A DNA stretch of 64,000 nt from Streptomyces sp. NBC_00483 (GTDB taxonomy: Bacteria > Actinomycetota > Actinomycetes > Streptomycetales > Streptomycetaceae): assembly GCF_036013745.1 (NCBI RefSeq), contig NZ_CP107880.1, positions 4,278,001 to 4,342,000 of the forward strand, read 5' to 3'. Shown here in pieces: positions 56,453 through 61,961 of this stretch. A model generated the notes under the pieces. That model did no database searches and was not told the DNA's origin. It saw only the letters and a list, made by a program, of their open reading frames with translations. The position numbers and the translations under genes were made by a program. How positions within the stretch are numbered: the first letter of the stretch is position 1; each line of letters opens with the position of its first letter.

Positions 56453-56788
56453 TCAAGCACCACCCGGCACGGAGCGGGATTCGAGCGCTTCGAGCCGTTC
56501 AGTCAACGTCTGGAGCTGGGAGCGAATTTCCTTGATGTCGTCGCGAACGTCATTGCCGGGCACAGACCCGTCGCTGACGAAGTTGCCGAGGTTGCCGGCC
56601 GACACGATCAACCCTTCGGCCCGGAGTGCAGCTAGCCCGTTCTGGATGGTCTGGCTGGCGTACCCGAACCGGTCCATCAGTTCGCGCTGCGACGGGATTT
56701 TTTCTCCCGGCTTCATTCTCTTGATGTCCTCGCGCAGGGCGTCCGCGACCTGCACCGCCTTGGGCTTCGGGCCTCCTGTGACAGTCAT
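56453..56788 (-). CDS. GntR family repressor, KorSA/TraR-like
   Basis: A 111-aa protein with a GntR winged helix (about 10-75: QVADALREDIKRMKPGEKIP, SQRELMDRFGYASQTIQNGL) and a C-terminal coiled coil (about 80-108). It lacks a ligand domain, as in the transfer repressors KorSA and TraR of Streptomyces conjugative elements. A -10-like TACGCT (minus strand, 56795-56800) lies 6 nt from the ATG, suggesting a leaderless, autoregulated transcript. Two direct repeats upstream (56803 and 56844) are candidate operators also covering the rightward transfer promoter. Confidence 0.88.
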   Translation of the reverse strand: MTVTGGPKPKAVQVADALREDIKRMKPGEKIPSQRELMDRFGYASQTIQNGLAALRAEGLIVSAGNLGNFVSDGSVPGNDVRDDIKEIRSQLQTLTERLEALESRSVPGGA

Positions 56789-57212
56789 GCTCTGAGCGTA
56801 CCCACCACAGCGAACTAGAGCGCATCACTGCGCGGAGGTTGTGCACCACAGCAGACTAGTGCAAGCTAGTTAGCAAGCAGCCGCCCGGAAATACAGGGCG
56901 GAAGTGGTTTGACCTGCACGAACGGGCGTTGAGTTTTCGGATTCGACGTCAAGGGGCCCGGGACAGAGCGGGCCGAGGCGCACCGGCGCCTTGTCATTCA
57001 CCGGATGGCTTTAGACCGAAAGGTCACGTCTCCATACGCCTACAACGTGGTCATGCCGCGCTACCTGATACGGGCGCGGCACCCGCGAAGGAGACACCGC
57101 ACTACCTCAGCTTTCGCCGCTTTGCGCGGCGGCCGGCTGCCTCCGCTGCTCGTCTCGCACGAGCAGCGCCGAGGGGAGTCGGAATACCCCTTCTTCTTCC
57201 GGGAGTTCGCAC
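56789..57212. promoter_or_regulatory. Control region of the AICE transfer operon
   Basis: 424 bp between the GntR repressor and the rightward operon, no gene accepted. CACCACAG-N4-CTAG direct repeats start at 56803 and 56844 (41-bp period), and an ACTAG-N6-CTAGT inverted repeat overlaps the second. A rightward TTGACC (56909-56914) with GAGTTT 16 bp later is a possible promoter. The leader has hairpins GCCGC-N5-GCGGC (57116-57130) and GCTGCTCGT-N5-ACGAGCAGC (57146-57168). Open frames crossing it (for example from 57005) look like shadows. Confidence 0.55.
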
Positions 57213-57611
57213 ATGTTCGCATCGCTGTTCGTCCTGCTCTACGTCGCTCACCTGCTGTCCGACTACCCGCTCCAGACGGACCACCAGGCCAAGCACAAGG
57301 CCGGGGCGGGCACCTGCGGATGGCGCGCCAACCTCTCCCACGCCCTGACCCACGTCGCCGTCACGCTGGCCGCGCTCGCGGTCGGCGCCGCGGTCCTCGA
57401 TCTGGACCTGAACCTCATCGCGGTGGCGGCCGGCGTCATCTGGATCGGCGCCACGCATGCCGTCATCGACCGGCGTTGGCCGGTTGTCCGCTGGATGGCG
57501 TTCGCCCGTCAGGCCGGGTTCGCCCAGCACGGCGGCGCTGCCCACGTCGACCAGACCGCGCACCTGACCGCGCTGGTCGTCGCCGCGTTGGCCATCGCCG
57601 GTCTGTCCTGA
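57213..57611 (+). CDS. DUF3307 family membrane protein
   Basis: A 132-aa protein with about four hydrophobic helices. The N-terminus FVLLYVAHLLSDYPLQTDHQAKHK and the HALTHV motif fit DUF3307, a family of small membrane proteins on phages and conjugative elements. ATG 57213 follows GGGAG. It is the first gene of the rightward AICE operon. Its role is unknown; a contribution to mating or spreading at the membrane is an inference from location. Confidence 0.78.
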   Translation: MFASLFVLLYVAHLLSDYPLQTDHQAKHKAGAGTCGWRANLSHALTHVAVTLAALAVGAAVLDLDLNLIAVAAGVIWIGATHAVIDRRWPVVRWMAFARQAGFAQHGGAAHVDQTAHLTALVVAALAIAGLS

Positions 57612-57627
57612 CTGCCTCTGTCCAAAT

Positions 57628-57671
57628 CGCCCCGATGGTCGCAAGGCCGGGTTCGACTCCCGGCTGGGGCG
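57628..57671 (+). other. Truncated tRNA-like element
   Basis: A 44-nt segment folds as acceptor stem plus T arm only. CGCCCC (57628-57633) pairs with GGGGCG (57666-57671). CCGGG-TTCGACT-CCCGG (57647-57663) is a perfect T arm with canonical TTCGA loop. D and anticodon arms are absent (11 nt instead). It lies between two AICE genes and resembles the tRNA 3' end usually found in AICE attachment sites. Confidence 0.5.
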
Positions 57672-57775
57672 CCCGCCCGCCGCGCTCGCGGCAGGGCTTC
57701 CGGATGCGCCGTCGTCTCACCAACGCCTGCGGCCGTTCCGGCTCTCTCTAGTCCCTCCCATCAGGAGTCTTCGTC

Positions 57776-58549
57776 ATGGCAGAGCGTCTCTTCGTGTCCC
57801 AGACTTCCGGCCCGATCGTTCTGGGCCTGTCCCTCCCAACCGGCACGGTTCGTGTGCAGGTCGACGACCGGCTGACCACGGCCCGCATCGAGCTGTACAC
57901 CGCCGACACCAGCGGCCCGGCGGCCGACGCGGTCAACCGCGCCCGCTCCGAGCAGAACGGGCAGGCACTCGCCATCGAGGTGCCCAAGCTGCCGGACAAC
58001 GTGATGACGCAGTCCGTCCGCGGCGGCCGGATCGTGCAGCACGGCGGCGTCATGAACTTCGGCACGATGACCGGCGTGACCATGGTCAACGGCCGTGTCA
58101 TCTCCGGTGGTTCGAGCGGCATGCAGACCGTGAGCCCGATCGAGGTCCGCGTCCACCTGCCCGCCCGTTCCTCGCTGGCCGTCGTCGGCACCTCCACGGA
58201 TGCCGAGGTGTTCGGCGCCGTCGACCAGTTGGAGTTCCGCTCCGTCTCCGGCGACCTGGTCGCCGACATCGTTCACAGCCTGGTCGCCAACTCCACCTCG
58301 GGCGACATCAGCGCCGGCCGCATCGCCGACCGGATTTCGGCTCGCACGGTCTCCGGTGATCTGAGCGTCGACCTGTACGAGGGACGCGACGCCGACCTGA
58401 ACTCCACTTCCGGCGACATCGACGTCCAGGCCACCGGGTCGGCGACCGGCACCGTCCGCGCCAACACCACGTCCGGCGACGTCCGCGTCCGTGGTGGCCG
58501 CCACCTGCACGTCAGCGCGCACAGCCTCTCCGGCCGCGTCCGCGCCTGA
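57776..58549 (+). CDS. DUF4097 beta-helix-like protein
   Basis: A 257-aa protein. After about residue 125 it consists of repeated strands with a SGD motif about every 20 residues (SVSGDLVADI, STSGDISAGR, TVSGDLSVDL, STSGDIDVQA, TTSGDVRVRG), the DUF4097 right-handed beta-helix pattern. No signal peptide is visible, so it appears cytoplasmic. ATG 57776 follows AGGAG within a leader that is repeated before the 58647 gene. Such proteins recur on AICEs; function unknown. Confidence 0.82.
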   Translation: MAERLFVSQTSGPIVLGLSLPTGTVRVQVDDRLTTARIELYTADTSGPAADAVNRARSEQNGQALAIEVPKLPDNVMTQSVRGGRIVQHGGVMNFGTMTGVTMVNGRVISGGSSGMQTVSPIEVRVHLPARSSLAVVGTSTDAEVFGAVDQLEFRSVSGDLVADIVHSLVANSTSGDISAGRIADRISARTVSGDLSVDLYEGRDADLNSTSGDIDVQATGSATGTVRANTTSGDVRVRGGRHLHVSAHSLSGRVRA

Positions 58550-58646
58550 CGCCCTCGCGCTTCCGTACCTGCCGGGCGGGGTTCCGTCTCACCACCGCCT
58601 GCCCCCGTCCCGGCCCCTTCCAGTCCCTCCCATCAGGAGTTTCGCC

Positions 58647-58940
58647 ATGAAGTCTTTCGTCGGTACCCACCAGGTCGTCTCCGCTGACGACTACATCGAA
58701 CTCGCCCTCGGCACCCCGGTCGAACTGTGGCTCGGAGTGGAAGGCGAGAGCGAGGAGGAGCGCGCGGCCCGCCAGGACGCGGCGCGCGACATCCTCGCCG
58801 ACAACCCGCACCTGGTCGACGACGCGACCCGCCTCGCCGCCGACACCCTCGACGCATACGTGCCGGAGCTGGGCAACGTCCTCCCGCTGGCCCGTCCCGT
58901 CGCCCGCCGTCGTGGTGCTCGCAAGGGGGTGGCCGCATGA
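58647..58940 (+). CDS. Small uncharacterised AICE protein
   Basis: A 97-aa acidic, helical protein ending in a basic Arg/Ala tail (ARPVARRRGARKGVAA). Unrecognised. ATG 58647 follows AGGAG in a leader almost identical to that of the DUF4097 gene. Its stop overlaps the next start (ATGA at 58937-58940), so it is coupled to the HEAGH protein. Confidence 0.72.
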   Translation: MKSFVGTHQVVSADDYIELALGTPVELWLGVEGESEEERAARQDAARDILADNPHLVDDATRLAADTLDAYVPELGNVLPLARPVARRRGARKGVAA

Positions 58941-59542
58941 TGGCCGCCGCTCCGGCCCCCGAGGTTCTGGCCGACCACAAGGGCAATCCGCGCCCGGTCC
59001 TCGACATGCCGCTCGGCTACGAGCAGGCCCGGTTGGGGATGGCCTTTCACGAGGCCGGGCACGCCGTGCTCGCGATGGCCTACGGCATGACCGTGCACTC
59101 CAGCGAGGTCATCGCCTGGATGCCCGAGAACGACAAGTGGGCCGTGACCGGCAACACCGCCTGGCAGGCGAACAACACCTCGCCGTGGCGCTTCGCCGCG
59201 GTGGCCGCTGCCGGGCAGGTCGCCCACGTCAACTACCTGATGGCCTACGGCCTGTGGACGCCGGAACGGGCCGCGGCCTGCGCCGCCGTGCACGACCGCG
59301 AGCAGGCCATCGACACCCTCACCGAGCACGGCTTCGCCATCAGCGCGGACCACGTTCCCGAGGGCGGCAAGTCGTGGTCGATGGTGCGCGGGATGGCCCG
59401 CCGCAAGGTCGGCTACCTGTGGCGCGAGATCCGCACCGTGGCCCACGCCATGGACGAACAGACCGTACTCACCGGCGACGACATCGCCACCCTGACCGGC
59501 CTGGTCAACCCCGTATCGATCGTGGAGGAGGCCGCAGCATGA
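58937..59542 (+). CDS. AICE protein with HEAGH zinc-protease-like motif
   Basis: A 201-aa soluble protein. HEAGH at residues 38-42 is a HExxH metal-binding motif in a helix context (ARLGMAFHEAGHAVLAMAYG) resembling M41/FtsH-type peptidases. A plausible distal acidic ligand lies in the helical region after 100 (AACAAVHDREQAID). No AAA or membrane domain is present. Two adjacent ATG codons (58937, 58940) are possible starts. Coupled by ATGA to genes on both sides. Could be a protease acting on a host or element regulator, as ImmA does in Bacillus elements, but not of the ImmA family by eye. Confidence 0.72.
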   Translation: MMAAAPAPEVLADHKGNPRPVLDMPLGYEQARLGMAFHEAGHAVLAMAYGMTVHSSEVIAWMPENDKWAVTGNTAWQANNTSPWRFAAVAAAGQVAHVNYLMAYGLWTPERAAACAAVHDREQAIDTLTEHGFAISADHVPEGGKSWSMVRGMARRKVGYLWREIRTVAHAMDEQTVLTGDDIATLTGLVNPVSIVEEAAA

Positions 59543-60519
59543 GCGCTCCCGAGACCATCGAGCGTCCGGCCGTTCCGCCGCTGACGCGCCCCGAGTTGGG
59601 CCTTGCTGGGGTCGGTGCCGCTGCGGCGGCCGGCGTCGGCTCGCTCGGCTTCCTCGCCTCGTTCGACGCCGTATCCTCTGCCGCGCTGCGGTGGGGGTTC
59701 GAGCAGCCGTGGATGCTGCCGGTCGGTATCGACGTGGCGATTCCGGTGTTCACCGTCGCCAACCTGCTGCTGATCCGGATGGACATGGCGCTGGCGTGGG
59801 TGCGCTGCGTGCCCTGGCTGCTCACCCTGGTCACCTGCGGTCTGAACGTCGCTGCCGGACATGGGATGTGGGCCAAGCTGGCGCACGGCACGATGCCGCT
59901 GCTGTGGGTGGTCTTTTCCGAGATCGGCGCCCACATCTACGCCGTACGGATCGGCGCGGTCACCGGCCGCCGGATGGACAAGATCCGGTGGACGCGGTGG
60001 CTGCTCGCCCCCTGGCCCACCTTCACGCTGTGGCGGCGCATGACGCTGTGGGAGATCACCTCCTACGCCGATGCACTCGCCCGTGAGCGGGAACGGCAGT
60101 TGGCCCGCGCGGACCTGCGCGAACAGCACGGCCGCATGTGGCGTTCGAAGACGCCACGGCGCGCACGCGTCCTGCTCAAGCTCGGGGACCTTGCCCCCGG
60201 CGCCGAGCCGGAACCCGAGCAGCCGGAACCGCCGAAGCAAGAGGCGCCGGCGCCCGCTCCGCGGAAGGCCCCAGCCCCGCGCCGCCGTTCTGCCGCCAAG
60301 GCGCCTACCCGGCGCGGCCTGGACGACCTGCTCGCCGAGGCCCGCAAGGTCACCGGCTCGTGGTCGGACGCGGACGTCAACGCTGAGGCGCTGCGCAAGG
60401 AACTGCACTGCGGCGCCAAGCAAGCCCGCCAGGTCCGCGACACGCTCACCGCCGAACGCGCACACACGCCGCTGCACGCCGTCGACACCGACGACACGGC
60501 GGAGGAGGTGGCGGCATGA
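59539..60519 (+). CDS. DUF2637 membrane protein, SpdB2-like spread protein
   Basis: A 326-aa protein with four membrane helices in the N-terminal half (about 21-45, 60-80, 88-108, 115-135), matching DUF2637 (FDAVSSAALRWGF, WMLPVGIDVAIPVFTVANLL). A long cytoplasmic basic and Pro/Ala-rich region ends in a helix-turn-helix-like segment (about 275-315: DLLAEARKVTGSWSDADVNA, LRKELHCGAKQARQVRDTL). SpdB proteins support intramycelial plasmid spread together with TraB. Overlaps both neighbours by ATGA. Confidence 0.85.
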   Translation: MSAPETIERPAVPPLTRPELGLAGVGAAAAAGVGSLGFLASFDAVSSAALRWGFEQPWMLPVGIDVAIPVFTVANLLLIRMDMALAWVRCVPWLLTLVTCGLNVAAGHGMWAKLAHGTMPLLWVVFSEIGAHIYAVRIGAVTGRRMDKIRWTRWLLAPWPTFTLWRRMTLWEITSYADALARERERQLARADLREQHGRMWRSKTPRRARVLLKLGDLAPGAEPEPEQPEPPKQEAPAPAPRKAPAPRRRSAAKAPTRRGLDDLLAEARKVTGSWSDADVNAEALRKELHCGAKQARQVRDTLTAERAHTPLHAVDTDDTAEEVAA

Positions 60520-60842
60520 GCGAGCCCCTGACCGGCACCACGACATGGCGCCCCGTGATGGCAGCGGCAGGGTTCCGCTGCCAGTGCACCGGGCAGTGCG
60601 GGACCCCCCACGCCAAGGGCGAGGGCCGGTGCCTGCACGAGCACGACGGATACACCAGCAAGCACGGCCGCCGGGTCCGCCTCATCGCCGCCCCGGTCGA
60701 CCCGCTTGCCTCCGCCGTGACGGCCGCCGCGCTGCCCGCCGCCGAGTTGGTGGCGTGGTGCCCGGACTGCCACGCCGCCGCCGCACGCCGCGCCCGGCGT
60801 GCCATCTCCTCGCCCGCCGCCGAGGCGCCGGGCCTGTTCTAG
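60516..60842 (+). CDS. Small Cys-rich AICE protein
   Basis: A 108-aa protein with a cluster of cysteines (CQCTGQCG, GRC, WCPDCH) and His residues, likely binding zinc in an HNH- or ribbon-like fold; no catalytic HNH motif is certain. ATG 60516 overlaps the previous stop. Function unknown. Confidence 0.7.
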   Translation: MSEPLTGTTTWRPVMAAAGFRCQCTGQCGTPHAKGEGRCLHEHDGYTSKHGRRVRLIAAPVDPLASAVTAAALPAAELVAWCPDCHAAAARRARRAISSPAAEAPGLF

Positions 60843-60865
60843 CTGAGCACTGGAGAGGACATCAA

Positions 60866-61546
60866 ATGATTGGCCCGATCCATGATTTCCCTTACCTGCT
60901 GGAGCAGGTCAGCGACCACATGAGCCAGGACAAGACGCTGCCGTTGATGCACGGCGTCTACTTCGAGGCCCGCGGCGCCTTCCTCTACGCGGTGGCCACC
61001 GACCGCTACACCCTCGCCGTCTCCCGCCGCCGACTGGAGCAGGGCCCGGCCCGCCCGTGGTCGGTGCTGATCGGCGCGCAGGACCTGAAGTTGCTGCGGG
61101 CGTTCGCCCGCCTCAACCGCCGCACTCCGCTGGTGCTGGAGCGCGAGCGGGACGTGTGGGGTGGTGAGTCGCTGACCGTGCGCGCCAACGGACAGCGCCT
61201 GGAGGTTCCCGCCGTCGACGGCCCGCTGTCCGAGTTCTGGCAGCGCGGTACCTGGCGCACGCTGCTCGCCGACCACATCGGCCAGACACCGGACATGCGG
61301 CGCGAGATCCGAGTCAACCCGACGATGCTCGCCCGTTGGGGCCGGGCCCGTGGCGCCGAGCGCAATGAGCCGCTGACCGTGTGGTGCTCCGGCCCTCGCA
61401 AACCGCTCGTGGTGGCCTGCGGCGCGGACTTCATCGGCCTCCAGATGCCCATCACCAGCGACGACCAGGCGCCCGGACGCAACGAGGTCGTCGACGGCTG
61501 GAGCGACCTGGCCCCGCGCCAGGTCGCCGGAGAGCGGGCGGCATGA
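60866..61546 (+). CDS. Sliding-clamp (DnaN)-like AICE protein
   Basis: A 226-aa protein resembling DNA polymerase III beta-clamp domains. LPLMHGVYFEARGAFLYAVA with ATDRYTLAVSRR (26-55) matches the clamp strand-loop LSGVLLEA...TDLEISL. LIGAQDLKLLRAFAR (68-82) corresponds to the following helix. The C-terminal LVVACGADFIGLQMPI (181-196) resembles the clamp end with its MPMRL. At about two clamp domains it is shorter than host DnaN (about 370 aa). ATG 60866 follows GAGAGGAC. It may recruit host replication proteins to the element. The similarity is by eye. Confidence 0.65.
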   Translation: MIGPIHDFPYLLEQVSDHMSQDKTLPLMHGVYFEARGAFLYAVATDRYTLAVSRRRLEQGPARPWSVLIGAQDLKLLRAFARLNRRTPLVLERERDVWGGESLTVRANGQRLEVPAVDGPLSEFWQRGTWRTLLADHIGQTPDMRREIRVNPTMLARWGRARGAERNEPLTVWCSGPRKPLVVACGADFIGLQMPITSDDQAPGRNEVVDGWSDLAPRQVAGERAA

Positions 61547-61857
61547 GCCTGACGTTCACCGATCTGTTCCGTCGCCGGCCGCGTGTGCCGATGGCGCAGG
61601 GTCGGCAGTGGACGCACACCGAGGGTGGGCCGGGCGAGGTGCTGACGACCGTCGGCCCGCTGCCCGCCGGCCAAGTGCGGTTCCTGGCTCTGCGCAGGGT
61701 CGCCTACGGGGCGCGGGCGCACGTCTACCGCACCACCGACCGCGACGGCCGTGAGTGGTTCGTGGTCTGGGTTCGCGAGGGCGTCCACACCGGCTTCCGG
61801 CAGATCTCCCGCACAGCCGTTTTCGAGGTCTCGCCCACGATCTGGCGCGACCTGTAG
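61543..61857 (+). CDS. Small uncharacterised AICE protein
   Basis: A 104-aa protein with a predicted beta-rich fold (VRFLALRRVAYGARAHVYRT, REWFVVWVREGVHTGF). Unrecognised. ATG 61543 overlaps the stop of the clamp-like gene (ATGA). The same frame is open upstream to 61381, but the coupled start is more likely. Followed by a hairpin before traB. Confidence 0.72.
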   Translation: MSLTFTDLFRRRPRVPMAQGRQWTHTEGGPGEVLTTVGPLPAGQVRFLALRRVAYGARAHVYRTTDRDGREWFVVWVREGVHTGFRQISRTAVFEVSPTIWRDL

Positions 61858-61887
61858 TCGCCCTGTCCCCGACTCGTACGTGCGCAA

Positions 61888-61928
61888 CGGGCCCGGTCGC
61901 CCACCTCTCACAGCGACGACCGGGCCCG
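61888..61928 (+). terminator. Hairpin between the operon and traB
   Basis: CGGGCCCGGTCG (61888-61899) and CGACCGGGCCCG (61917-61928) form a perfect 12-bp stem with a 17-nt loop, 33 bp before the traB start. It may attenuate read-through into traB, whose overexpression is toxic in related elements. Confidence 0.65.
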
Positions 61929-61961
61929 CGATCCCTCACACCCTGAAGCGGAGGAATTTCA

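Noticed and set aside
55047..56788. Type II toxin-antitoxin reading of the XRE and GntR genes
   Set aside because: Neither is next to a small toxin-like gene; XRE protein is 415 aa with TPR-like domain and GntR matches transfer repressors.
57005..57751. 248-codon frame at the start of the AICE operon
   Set aside because: Overlaps the better-supported DUF3307 gene in another frame and has an Arg/Pro-rich product.
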